Shown here: in pieces, positions 46,687-54,907 of the stretch
Numbering within the stretch: position 1 is the first letter of the stretch
How the letters are laid out: each line of letters begins with the position of its first letter
Assembly (NCBI RefSeq): GCF_017813335.1
Contig: NZ_JAGIYY010000004.1
Coordinates: 310,001-374,000, forward strand
Direction: 5' to 3'
From: Tianweitania sediminis
GTDB lineage: Bacteria; Pseudomonadota; Alphaproteobacteria; Rhizobiales; Rhizobiaceae
Length of the DNA: 64,000 nucleotides
Notes under the pieces: model-generated
Told to the model about the DNA's origin: nothing
Database searches by the model: none
What the model saw: the letters and a program-made list of their open reading frames with translations, nothing else
Made by a program: the position numbers and the translations under genes

Positions 46687-47049
46687 ATGCTGAGGACGAT
46701 GGTGGTGACTGGAGCGCTGGCATTTGCCGGAGCGGTCTCAGGGCAAGAATTGGTGGGCGCCGCCAATCCCCTGAACGAGGAACAGAACCGCGCGTTCTTC
46801 GCGGCCCTCAACGGGAAGCTGGTCGATCCCTACAGCGTCAAGATCACTGACGCGAAGGTCGACGCGTCCCTCGGCCCAGTCCTCCTCTGCGGGATGCTGA
46901 ACGCAAAGAACCGGATGGGCGCCTATACCGGGGCGATCCCGTTTGCGTTCAACCGGGGTTCGGGCGACCTCACCATCCTCGGTCGAGACGACGAGGAGAC
47001 CCTCCGGCAGCTCAAGCAGTATGCGATGGGGCCCTGTCCCAAGCAGTAG
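46687..47049 (+). CDS. Small secreted protein (moron-like)
   Basis: A 120-residue protein with a signal peptide (MLRTMVVTGALAFAGAVSGQ) and a mature part with a conserved-looking core VDPYSVKITDAKVDASLGPV and two Cys (LLCGML, MGPCPKQ). GGCAGGAA precedes ATG 46687. It interrupts the late operon between the portal and protease genes, the usual place for an acquired gene. No family recognised. Confidence 0.6.
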   Translation: MLRTMVVTGALAFAGAVSGQELVGAANPLNEEQNRAFFAALNGKLVDPYSVKITDAKVDASLGPVLLCGMLNAKNRMGAYTGAIPFAFNRGSGDLTILGRDDEETLRQLKQYAMGPCPKQ

Positions 47050-47273
47050 GAGCAGCCTCGCCAGGGAGTTCCGCCGGCGAAGCGGGCGGAGGGAACTCCC
47101 CTTGCTCCGGACTGTCCCAGAAAGCCTGGCGCGAAGGGCCCGTGTTGACGCACTGCCGTCAACATATTTGGCAAGCTTCTGAATTGTCATAGATTTTTCC
47201 TCTATGAACTCGCATCGCCGCACCACATCATAGTCATACGGCGATCTGCCGGGGCTCAGGATGGGAGAGCGAA

Positions 47274-48854
47274 ATGAGGAAGGGCTGGACGCCGAGGACA
47301 TCGGCGGAAGAGGTCGACGAACTGGTCGCGGTAACGCTTCGCGACATGCAGAAGCTGGGCGAGGCCGAGGGCGAGACCGTGGCGGAGGTCCCAGCGCTGG
47401 TGCAGCTGCTGCGCTGCGCCGCAGACCTGATCACGGAATCCTTTCGGGAAGGCCAGACGGTCGGGTGCGACTACGAGTCTGTCGCGGCGCTGATGGACCG
47501 CGCGCGGGCGGAGGCGGCCATCGGCAGGCTTTCCATGAAGCGCCGCCTCGCCCTGCAGCTGGCGGTGACCCGCGCGGCCATTAGGTGCAACGGGCTGCTG
47601 CAGCTCGCAGCAGCAGACGCGGAGCGGAGAGCCGCCGCTGACAGTACGGTCCCGGCCTCCGAGTGGTCGGACGAGGCGATCGTCGCCGACTGGTCGAAGA
47701 CCGAGGACACGCCCGCTCCGGTAGCGCGCGCCATCGCGGTGCAGCCTGCGCTCTGCCGCCCGGGCCTCGTCTACGAGGTCCGCATGGGACTCGGAACGGA
47801 GTGGAGGGAGGCTGTGCCTTCCGCCGACGGCAAGAGGTGGGCCAGGCCTGACGGTTCCTGGCTCTGCTACCGCAGCGGGGTCACGGAAGCCCGCATCCGG
47901 GAGGACGAAGTGCGCGACGTGGTTGAGGCGCTCCTCCAGGATCGTCGCGATGCGCTCGCTGCAGGACTGACCGAGAAGGACGCGGCCCGCCGAGCGGAGT
48001 GGCTCGCGGGCGAGTTCGCGGCCGGGTACGTGACCGACAGGGACAGCGACACGTGGCTGTACATCAGGGAGGACCTGCTCGACTTGTTCAGGCACAAGGC
48101 GAAAGTCGCTCACTGCGTCGTCTTGGTCAGGCAGTCGGACCGCCGTGTCATAACAGGGGCGACCGTCAAAAGCGCGACCGTGAGGGGCAGCCGCAGCGAA
48201 TCCTTGGAGGCAGTCGCGGCGACGACGGCAGCGGCAGGCTGCGTACCCCTCCCGATCGACAGCCTCGACATCCGCGGTCTGCCGGAGGGCGAGATCTGGG
48301 CTGCGTTCCGCCGCCCGGCTGGCGACTGGGAGCAGGCAGAGTATGGCGAGATCAACGTAACGAACGCCTACGTGGGCCTGTTCCACATTCCGGGCCTGGC
48401 GCCGGACGATGCCCGGAAAGGTCCGGCCGAGGGCCTGAGTGCCCAGGCTGCCCCCGCCGCGGATGATCACCAGGAAGAGATCGACAAGGCTACGGCAGCC
48501 GTCCTGCGGCAGTACAGATACAACGCCAGCACGATCAGCGGCGCATCCGCTCTCGCCTGGGCGGACGCGGACATCGAGCGCGAGGCGGCGGCGATCGCGC
48601 GCGGCCGGCGCATGCGCAAGGCGGAGGCCCGGCGCGTCCACACGGCCCTCCGCCGCCGCTTCAACAGGTACATGGTGCACGTCGACGACAGCCAGCCGCT
48701 GCCTGACGGCCCGTGCGAGGTCTGGATGAAGGACTCGAAGGACTGGGTTCCCGCATGCATTGAACGCCGCGGCGAAACCTGGACCCTGCCGATCGGTCGG
48801 GTGAGCCGAGAGATCGCGGAGAAGTCAGTGCTGGCCGTCCGTCCGGCTGCCTGA
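47274..48854 (+). CDS. Large hypothetical protein inserted in the late operon
   Basis: A 526-residue soluble protein (MRKGWTPRTSAEEVDELVAV). It is acidic and helical, with a beta-rich middle (YEVRMGLGTEWREAVPSADG, WLCYRSGVTE) and a basic helical tail (RRMRKAEARRVHTALRRRFN). Frame intact and codon use strong, with its own AT-richer upstream gap (47160-47270) and a terminator right after, so it behaves as an independent unit. No family recognised. Confidence 0.6.
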   Translation: MRKGWTPRTSAEEVDELVAVTLRDMQKLGEAEGETVAEVPALVQLLRCAADLITESFREGQTVGCDYESVAALMDRARAEAAIGRLSMKRRLALQLAVTRAAIRCNGLLQLAAADAERRAAADSTVPASEWSDEAIVADWSKTEDTPAPVARAIAVQPALCRPGLVYEVRMGLGTEWREAVPSADGKRWARPDGSWLCYRSGVTEARIREDEVRDVVEALLQDRRDALAAGLTEKDAARRAEWLAGEFAAGYVTDRDSDTWLYIREDLLDLFRHKAKVAHCVVLVRQSDRRVITGATVKSATVRGSRSESLEAVAATTAAAGCVPLPIDSLDIRGLPEGEIWAAFRRPAGDWEQAEYGEINVTNAYVGLFHIPGLAPDDARKGPAEGLSAQAAPAADDHQEEIDKATAAVLRQYRYNASTISGASALAWADADIEREAAAIARGRRMRKAEARRVHTALRRRFNRYMVHVDDSQPLPDGPCEVWMKDSKDWVPACIERRGETWTLPIGRVSREIAEKSVLAVRPAA

Positions 48855-48866
48855 TCGCAGCACCAT

Positions 48867-48896
48867 GGCCCCGCCCTCCCGCGGGGCCTTTTCTTT
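48867..48896 (+). terminator. Rho-independent terminator
   Basis: GGCCCCGC-CCTCCC-GCGGGGCC followed by TTTTCTTT, 13 bp after the preceding stop; then GGCGTAGCCTCCGCAAG, as after the terminator at 38221. Confidence 0.9.
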
Positions 48897-48950
48897 GGCG
48901 TAGCCTCCGCAAGCCAAGGACTCGTTTCCTGACATCAACAGGAGACCCGC

Positions 48951-49670
48951 ATGCCCCGCTTCCGGAAAGCCTCGTTCGAACACGGCCGCGTCTGGGCGAT
49001 CACCGAAACCGCTCTGCGCTCGATGCTGGTGTCGGCCGCAGCGCAGGAAACCTCCGTCGACGCGATCGCCCGGCAGTGGGGCGACCAGCTCGAAGGCGCC
49101 TATTCCGCGGAGGTCCATGATGGCGTGGCCGTCATCCCGGTCAACGGCCCGCTCATGAGGCACCTTTCGTTCTGGTCCTGGATATCCGGCTCGGGCGCCT
49201 ACGAGCTGCTCGCGAAGGAAATTTCGGCCGCCGTCGCCAACGGCAACGTCCGCGCCGTCGTTCTCGACATCGACAGCCCCGGCGGGGAGGTGACCGGCTG
49301 CGGCGAGCTTGCAGAACTCATCTTCCGGATGCACGGCGAGAAGCCCATCGTCGCCTACGCCACCGGCCTCTGCGCCAGCGCCGCCTACTGGATCGCCTTC
49401 GCCTGCGACGAGGTCATCGTGTCGCCTACCTCGCAGGTAGGCTCCATCGGCTGCGTCGCCTCCATCCGCGACTACCGCGTCGCCGAGGAGTAGCTCGGCA
49501 TCCGCGAGTTCGAGTTCGTCAGCTCGGTCTCTCCGGCGAAGCGCAGCGACCGGCCACTGACGACGGCGCCGCAAGGATTCAGGCCCCGTCGACGCGCTCG
49601 GCAGCGCCTTCGTGGAGGCGGTCGCAAAAAATCGCGCAGTCTCAAGCAGCGAGGTCGGACAACGCTTCGG
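48951..49670 (+). pseudogene. S49 family head maturation protease (lambda gpC-like), broken
   Basis: From ATG 48951 (CAGGAG upstream): MPRFRKASFEHGRVWAITET, then VAVIPVNGPLMRH, VVLDIDSPGGEVTG and LCASAAYWIAFACDEV with the nucleophile Ser, and SQVGSIGCV. A TAG at 49491 ends the frame after RDYRVAEE; homology-like sequence continues (LGIREFEFVSS) and, after a further shift near 49580, VDALGSAFVEAVAKNRAVSS. It stops abruptly around 49670. It would mature the capsid scaffold; no capsid gene follows. Confidence 0.8.
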
Positions 49671-49693
49671 GGTGCGCGACCACGGAGCGGGTC

Positions 49694-49879
49694 GTGCCCC
49701 GGGTAGAGACCCGCACGCTGGAGGTGCCGCCGTCGCTGCTCCAGTGCATGCCGGAGCCGCAGGCCCGGGCCGCCTGGCGCACGCAGCGCGACGTGGCGCT
49801 TTTCCTCATCGAGCTGGCGGAGGCCGGCGAGGACTGCAGGGTGAAGCTGGACGCGGTCCGGAAGGTGATGGAACGGTAG
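49694..49879 (+). CDS. Rz1-like spanin fragment
   Basis: From GTG 49694 the protein reads PRVETRTLEVPPSLLQCMPE, then AWRTQRDVALFLIELAEAGE and DCRVKLDAVRKV. This is the C-terminal pattern of phage outer-membrane spanins (PP.LL..CPEP ... ND.A.ylL.L..A...C). Just upstream in the same frame is NASGCATTER, which could be a lipobox Cys, but no hydrophobic signal precedes it. It abuts the S49 remnant, so its front end was probably lost in a deletion. Confidence 0.55.
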   Translation: MPRVETRTLEVPPSLLQCMPEPQARAAWRTQRDVALFLIELAEAGEDCRVKLDAVRKVMER

Positions 49880-49949
49880 AAGTCGTCTGAAGCCGGGAAC
49901 GGTCCCTTCAGCGCTGCATGATTATAGAGCAGCCCTGAAGGAGAACCCG

Positions 49950-50249
49950 ATGATCGCCAGGATCGGAATTGCATTCGCCATCGCCCTGTCAAGCAGCGGC
50001 GCCTTCGCCGACGAGCGCTTGGACGCCTACTCGGAGTGCTGGGAGAAGGTAGCCACCGCCGACGTTCCCGATGCGACGGGGAAGGCTTTGGAACGTGCGC
50101 TTGACGCTTTGGTAGACAGGGCGAACAAGGCCTGTAACCGGCTTGCCCGCGAGGCGGCCAAGACCAATGGCAAGGACGCCGTCAACGAGATGTGGCGGTA
50201 CATGGAAGTCCAGTTCTACAACGCGAACCTGCGCGAGAGCGGAGACTAG
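49950..50249 (+). CDS. Small secreted helical protein
   Basis: A 99-residue protein with signal peptide (MIARIGIAFAIALSSSGAFA) and a helical mature region with two Cys (YSECWEK, NKACNRLA). GAAGGAGAA precedes ATG 49950. It follows the spanin fragment by 70 bp. No family recognised. Confidence 0.6.
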   Translation: MIARIGIAFAIALSSSGAFADERLDAYSECWEKVATADVPDATGKALERALDALVDRANKACNRLAREAAKTNGKDAVNEMWRYMEVQFYNANLRESGD

Positions 50250-50602
50250 ACCTTCGGAGCAGCGGGTCCGGTCCGCCGTGACCTGCGCAGTAGTTCGCCG
50301 AATGACCGGGCGTTCATCAGGGCCGCTGGGCGTCCCTTTCCGTCGGTCTTACCGAGCCACGCCGCATCGGCGAGGTACTCTGCGGTGAGCCAGTCCCGGA
50401 TCGCTTCCACATCGCCTTCTTCGGGCAGGGCAGCGACAACGGGCAGGTCGCTGCGCGCTGACATCTTCGCCCGCAGATGCCGGATACGGGTAACTGCGAG
50501 CCTTCCGACGGAAGCCAGCAGCATGTCCGCCACGGCAGGAAGCGGAGTCCAGGACTCCGCCCAAGCAACGAGGTCTCGGAAATCCTTGCTCGACGTCCTC
50601 AT
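50246..50602 (-). CDS. Hypothetical helical protein, second gene of an HTH operon
   Basis: A 118-residue protein (MRTSSKDFRDLVAWAESWTP). It is helical, with a basic C-terminus (ARSFGELLRRSRR). ATG 50602 overlaps the stop of the upstream HTH gene (ATGA). Convergent with the secreted protein gene, overlapping by 4 bp. Function unknown. Confidence 0.6.
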   Translation of the reverse strand: MRTSSKDFRDLVAWAESWTPLPAVADMLLASVGRLAVTRIRHLRAKMSARSDLPVVAALPEEGDVEAIRDWLTAEYLADAAWLGKTDGKGRPAALMNARSFGELLRRSRRTGPAAPKV

Positions 50603-50871
50603 GGACGCGGTCCGCCGATGGTGATGCTTTCAGAGCCGTAACGCTCCGCAATCGCTTCTATGGCCTGCATGAGCTTGTTCCACTCTAGCGCGTCGATCGC
50701 CTGAGCGGGGATGTTCCCCGCACGGGTGCCGTAGGAGCGCACGGTGGCGGTGCTCATGCCGATCATCTGCGCGATCTCCTCCGGGGACAGGCCTGAACAC
50801 CTCACCGCCCGATCCCAGGCTCCCTGCCGGATGCGTGCAAGCTCCGTCGATGTCGTCGGCCGTCCACCCAT
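50599..50871 (-). CDS. Small helix-turn-helix regulator
   Basis: A 90-residue protein with a central HTH (LSPEEIAQMIGMSTATVRSY). GAGGGAGAAG precedes ATG 50871. First gene of a two-gene operon with 50246-50602. Likely regulates itself or a neighbouring element gene. Confidence 0.65.
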   Translation of the reverse strand: MGGRPTTSTELARIRQGAWDRAVRCSGLSPEEIAQMIGMSTATVRSYGTRAGNIPAQAIDALEWNKLMQAIEAIAERYGSESITIGGPRP

Positions 50872-51012
50872 ATCTTCTCCCTCTCATGATCTTCCACGAG
50901 GGTGAGGCGGCCGGCTGCAAGGACATAGAGGAAAAGGCTACGGCATGCGCGAGCGTTGTCGATTGCCCCGCCGGAAGCGACTCTGGCCTCCTGACGAACA
51001 GGAGGGACAAGC

Positions 51013-51654
51013 ATGCTGGGTGCGATCATGCGGGCTATCAGGCGCATCTTTTCCGCGTTGCGCAGGATCCTTGGAGGCCTCTTCGGAGGCGGGGCTCCAG
51101 AGCTGCCGTCGACCGAGTTCGAAGAAGTCGTGGACGAGCAGGTCGAAGAGTTGCGGCAGGATCTCTCCGTGAAACGGCAGCCGCAGGCGCCCACGCCGAC
51201 GGGGCTTGGCGGCAGGGTTTACGCCTATGCCTCAGCGGACTACTCTGCTCGGTCGAGCTGCGACCTCGACGGCATTCCCGATCATGTCGCGCTGACGCTG
51301 CTTTCGCTTTCCCGCAGAGAGCTTGCCCGACTCGCGACCGCAGGCCCTGCGGTGTGCGGCAGGTGGGCGAAGGGCGAGAAGACCGGACTCGTGGGAGTGC
51401 CTCCCTGCCGTGCTGCGCTGCCGACTCACCAGACGCGGGTGTCTCTCCCGAGAAGCCTAAAGGCAGCGGGCCCGCACCAGTGCCCGCTGCATGGGCTGCT
51501 TGAGCGCCTCGAAGACTTGGGTGAGCTTCCGGTCCTGTTCCATGCCGCAATCGGTACGGAACTTGGTCCAGGCCGACTCGTTCGCCCAGCCCAGGCTGCC
51601 GTTAGTCAGGTGAGCGCCGGATCGACCACGGTGCCCCGCTGCGCGAAGATATAG
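51013..51654 (+). CDS. Hypothetical protein with basic amphipathic N-terminus
   Basis: The first 27 residues (MLGAIMRAIRRIFSALRRIL, then GGLFGGG) form a basic amphipathic helix. The next 110 (to GLVGVPPC near 51410) look coding: PDHVALTLLSLSRRELARLA. The last 75 residues have weak coding character; the minus strand there reads GTVVDPALT and SLGWANESAWTKFRTDCGME, so the end of this gene is probably altered. GGAGGG precedes ATG. No family recognised. Confidence 0.45.
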   Translation: MLGAIMRAIRRIFSALRRILGGLFGGGAPELPSTEFEEVVDEQVEELRQDLSVKRQPQAPTPTGLGGRVYAYASADYSARSSCDLDGIPDHVALTLLSLSRRELARLATAGPAVCGRWAKGEKTGLVGVPPCRAALPTHQTRVSLPRSLKAAGPHQCPLHGLLERLEDLGELPVLFHAAIGTELGPGRLVRPAQAAVSQVSAGSTTVPRCAKI

Positions 51655-51854
51655 GCGACCGCTTCGGCTCATCTGAAGAGTGCCCTCCCGACGTACCAAT
51701 TGTCGGCCATGTGGAACGGCGAAAGGTTCACGCCCGTAGCGTTTCAGCCTTGCTCATACACGGAGAGCGCTTCGATTTCGGCTCCGCTCCTGCAGAGGAG
51801 CCGGTGACAAGGATAGCGGCGGCGCGCGCGACTTGGTGGCGACAAGGAGAGTAA

Positions 51855-51874
51855 GTGTGGAAACGTTTCCACAC
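51855..51874. promoter_or_regulatory. Perfect 20-bp palindrome of the LacI-operator type
   Basis: GTGTGGAAACGTTTCCACAC is a perfect palindrome with the GGAAACGTTTCC core of LacI/GalR-family operators. It stands in the otherwise gene-free 51655-52194, with no LacI gene or sugar transporter beside it. In the rest of this gap I see nothing. Confidence 0.6.
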
Positions 51875-52194
51875 ATCCAGCGCTGTGCGGTTCCAGTCCA
51901 CGGTTGTCACCGTCGACGCCTCAGGAAGAAAGTTAGTCCAGCATGCAGCAAATGCCGGTTAAGAAGCTTCAACGTCTTCTACGTAAAGTCGGCTCAGCTG
52001 CTGGATCCTCTTTTCGCGAGGATGCTTGCGAGGAGGGCGGCATCCGGCCCGCTTCCGTCCTCCAGGACCACGCCGCCCTGATTGGACGAGCCTCCTCCTG
52101 CCTCTCCAGCGCGGGATCGTCCCGGGCCATGAACCTTGACTTCAGTTAGAGCACTTAGGTTCCGAGACTCACGCCATCCTGTCGCCCGCTAAGC

Positions 52195-53031
52195 TTACCA
52201 TGAAGCGCGGGCTTCCATGGCAACCGGCCCTTCCTTGGCCGCTGTCCAGAGCTTGAGGCCGTCGACGTCGTCGCGGGCGTTCAGCGTGAAGGACCGGTCG
52301 TCGAAGAGGGGCGACAGGCTGCGGAACTCGAACCGCGTGGGGGAGCGGCCGCGAATATCGGCTGCGAACTGTGCCAGCATGGTGGCCTGCATCGGACCGT
52401 GGACGATCAGGCCGGGGTAGCTCTCGACGTCACGTGCATAGGGCGCGTCGTAATGGATGCGGTGGCCGTTGAAGGTCAAGGCAGAATAACGGAAGAGCAG
52501 GATCTGCGTCGGTTCGACCATACGGCGATGGTGACCTTCGGGTGCGGGTTGGACGGGCTTCAAGCCGCCGCCGGGCAAATCCATTCCGCGAAAGACGATG
52601 TCCTGCCGTTCGCTGATTACGCGGCGGCCGTCCGCTTCGAACAGGTGCTCGACGGTGACGAAGCACAGCGTTCCCGAGCGTCCTTTCTTGATCAACACGT
52701 CTTTAATCCTGGAGGTGCGGGCAACGGTCTCGCCCACGCGTATGTCGTCGTGGAAGGCCATGTGTCCGCCCGCCCACATCCGTCGGGGCAACGGCACGGG
52801 CGGAAGGAAATCGCCGCGCGCGGGATGGCCGTCAGTTCCGATCTTCGCGGTCGGCACCGATGGAACGGTGAGGCAGACATGCGACAGGACGGGAATGGCA
52901 GCTCCGTTCCTGGTGTCCTCCTCGAGATCGAACGTCGCGGTGAACCGTTCCACCATGGATCGCGTTACAAGCTCCTCGCCGCGTTCCTCGCGGCCGATCC
53001 ACCCGCGCAGGTGCTCGATGTCTGCTTCCAT
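52195..53031 (-). CDS. HTD2-like acyl-CoA hydratase/dehydratase (FAS1-like MaoC domain protein)
   Basis: A 278-residue double hot-dog protein (MEADIEHLRGWIGREERGEE). The N-terminal FAS1-like dehydratase domain has LPRRMWAGGHMAFHDDIRVG; the C-terminal half has RYSALTFNGHRIHYDAPYAR with the catalytic-type His, and LIVHGPMQATML. Relatives hydrate mesaconyl-C4- or itaconyl-CoA type substrates. ATG 53031 overlaps the CoA-transferase stop (TGATG), after AGGAG, so the two are translated together. Substrate unknown. Confidence 0.85.
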   Translation of the reverse strand: MEADIEHLRGWIGREERGEELVTRSMVERFTATFDLEEDTRNGAAIPVLSHVCLTVPSVPTAKIGTDGHPARGDFLPPVPLPRRMWAGGHMAFHDDIRVGETVARTSRIKDVLIKKGRSGTLCFVTVEHLFEADGRRVISERQDIVFRGMDLPGGGLKPVQPAPEGHHRRMVEPTQILLFRYSALTFNGHRIHYDAPYARDVESYPGLIVHGPMQATMLAQFAADIRGRSPTRFEFRSLSPLFDDRSFTLNARDDVDGLKLWTAAKEGPVAMEARASW

Positions 53032-54137
53032 CACCGTTCTCCTGCACTACCGAGCGCGGGAACCGCGCCGTAGCTGCGCTCCTCGTCGCCGCCGAAGAGG
53101 GGCGCTGGAGCGGGATAGCTGACCGGACCTTCCGGCGTGTCTACGGTGATCCGGCGTAGATGGGGATGACGGGCAAGGCCCTCCATGTCGTTGACGGTGG
53201 CGAACGCCACGTCCGCCTTCAGGATGGCGGCGGTAGCCTCTTCCAGATTAAGAGAGGCGAAGCCTTCTGCCACTGCTTCATCGGTTTCGCTCCGGTTGGT
53301 CACGCGCGCGACGTTTGTGGCGAACCGAGCATCCCTTGCCAGTTCCGGCCGCCCGAGGAACAGGTCTGCTAGCCTCGACCATTCGCGGTCGCTCTGAACC
53401 GATATCAGAACCTGTGCGCCGTCGGCGCAGCTGAAGACCCCGTACGGGGCGATCGAAGGATGTGCCAGGCCAATCCGCTTCGGCGACTTGCCGCCTTCGT
53501 GGTTCAGGAGGGGGACGCTCAGCCAGTCGGCCATTACGTCAAACATGGAGATCGAAATGGAGCCGCCTTTTCCCGTGACGCCGCGCCTGATCAGAGCTTC
53601 GAGTATCGCGCCGTAGGCAGTGGCCCCGGTGGCGATGTCGACGACGGAAATCCCGACACGCGCCGGGCTGTCCGGCCCGCCGGTGATTGAGCACAGTCCC
53701 GTGTCGGCCTGGATCAGAAGGTCATATGCCTTGCGTTCCGCCATGGGACCGCTTTCGCCGTACCCGGAGATCGATACGGATATCAGACGCGGATAGTCTC
53801 GTGCGAGGCGCTCGTCGTCGAATCCCATCCGGGGCAGCGCTCCGGGCTTGAGGTTCTGGATCAGCACGTCAGCCTCTGAGAGAAGTTCCGCGAGGCGCGT
53901 CCTGCCGTCCGGCGTCGCGAGGTCGAGCACCAGCGATTCCTTGCCGCGGTTCAGCCATACAAAATAGCTGGACTGGCCCCTGGCCACCGAATCGTAGCCG
54001 CGCGCGAAGTCGCCTTCTGGCCGCTCGATCTTGATGACGCGCGCTCCGGCGTCCGCCAGCCTAACGCTCGCGAACGGTGCGGCTACCGCCTGTTCGATGG
54101 CTATGACCGTGAGGCCTGAAAGCGGAAGAACAGCCAT
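53031..54137 (-). CDS. CaiB/BaiF (class III) CoA-transferase
   Basis: A 368-residue CoA-transferase: LPLSGLTVIAIEQAVAAPFA, ADAGARVIKIERPEGDFARG, YFVWLNRGKESLVLDL, then the catalytic Asp in ERKAYDLLIQADTG. C-terminal domain intact. Such enzymes move CoA from a donor such as succinyl-CoA to a carboxylic acid. In this cluster it would activate the acid made by the aldehyde dehydrogenase (inference). Confidence 0.93.
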   Translation of the reverse strand: MAVLPLSGLTVIAIEQAVAAPFASVRLADAGARVIKIERPEGDFARGYDSVARGQSSYFVWLNRGKESLVLDLATPDGRTRLAELLSEADVLIQNLKPGALPRMGFDDERLARDYPRLISVSISGYGESGPMAERKAYDLLIQADTGLCSITGGPDSPARVGISVVDIATGATAYGAILEALIRRGVTGKGGSISISMFDVMADWLSVPLLNHEGGKSPKRIGLAHPSIAPYGVFSCADGAQVLISVQSDREWSRLADLFLGRPELARDARFATNVARVTNRSETDEAVAEGFASLNLEEATAAILKADVAFATVNDMEGLARHPHLRRITVDTPEGPVSYPAPAPLFGGDEERSYGAVPALGSAGER

Positions 54138-54156
54138 GGGATCTCCTTTCGTGCCT

Positions 54157-54897
54157 TCAGACGTTTCGTTGGACGCCGGAGCGCGCCAGCACGCCCGGCC
54201 TTAGACGTTCGTTCGGGCCGTAGTCTTCGGCCGGATGGAAGAAGAGGCGCGGAACGGCATCCAGTCCCCCGAGCCGCTTGCGATAGGCTTCGAGGTACGT
54301 GTTGCGCCCGTCGTCGCCGACGCGGCCAGGCATGTAGACCACGAAGGGCGGAAGGACATCGAAGCCCGAATACCTGAAGAGGCCATTGTGCAGAGGCCAG
54401 AGGACCGTGAGGACGTCGCCGTCGATGCCGTCAGGCGCGTAGGTGTCGGCAGAGGTGCCAGTCGTGCACGCGACCATCGCAAGCTTGCCCTTGAACATGC
54501 CGGTGTCGTACTTGCGTCCAGCCATGTAGGCGAAGCCGCGCGCGAACACCCTGTCGGCCCAGCCCTTGAGGATGGCAGGCATGCCGAACCACCAGATCGG
54601 GAACTGGAAGATCAACAGGTCGGCCCGCTTCAGCTTCTCCATCTCGCCGACGATGTCGGGAGCGGTGCGCCCGCCGTCATAGGCTGCCGTCTGTTCCGTC
54701 GCCAGGCTGAAGAAATCCGGATTGATCAAATTGCCCTCGACGTCGGCGGGCCCGGCGACCGGTTGGAAGCCCATCGCGTAGAGGTCACTCACCACGACTT
54801 CGTGGCCCCGCGCCGTGAGGACCTCGACGGCAGTGTCCTTCATCGCCCCGTTGAAGGATTTCGGTTCCGGATGGGCGTAAACGATGAGGACGTTCAA
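54157..54897 (-). CDS. NAD(P)H-dependent flavodoxin-fold oxidoreductase (NQO/KefF-like)
   Basis: A 246-residue FMN/FAD quinone-reductase-like protein starting (TTG 54897) LNVLIVYAHPEPKSFNGAMK. The flavin-binding FQFPIWWFGMPAILKGWADR and VFARGFAY segments are complete, and FKGKLAMVACTTG follows. AGGA is eight bases before the TTG. It starts 10 bp after the acyl-CoA dehydrogenase stop. It could reduce a quinone-type intermediate or supply reduced flavin. Confidence 0.88.
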   Translation of the reverse strand: MNVLIVYAHPEPKSFNGAMKDTAVEVLTARGHEVVVSDLYAMGFQPVAGPADVEGNLINPDFFSLATEQTAAYDGGRTAPDIVGEMEKLKRADLLIFQFPIWWFGMPAILKGWADRVFARGFAYMAGRKYDTGMFKGKLAMVACTTGTSADTYAPDGIDGDVLTVLWPLHNGLFRYSGFDVLPPFVVYMPGRVGDDGRNTYLEAYRKRLGGLDAVPRLFFHPAEDYGPNERLRPGVLARSGVQRNV

Positions 54898-54907
54898 CGG
54901 GACATTC

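Noticed and set aside
51457-51699. Minus-strand fragment reading GTVVDPALT and ANESAWTKFRTDCGM
   Set aside because: Looks partly coding but is broken by a frame change and matches no family I can name; mentioned only under the overlapping gene.
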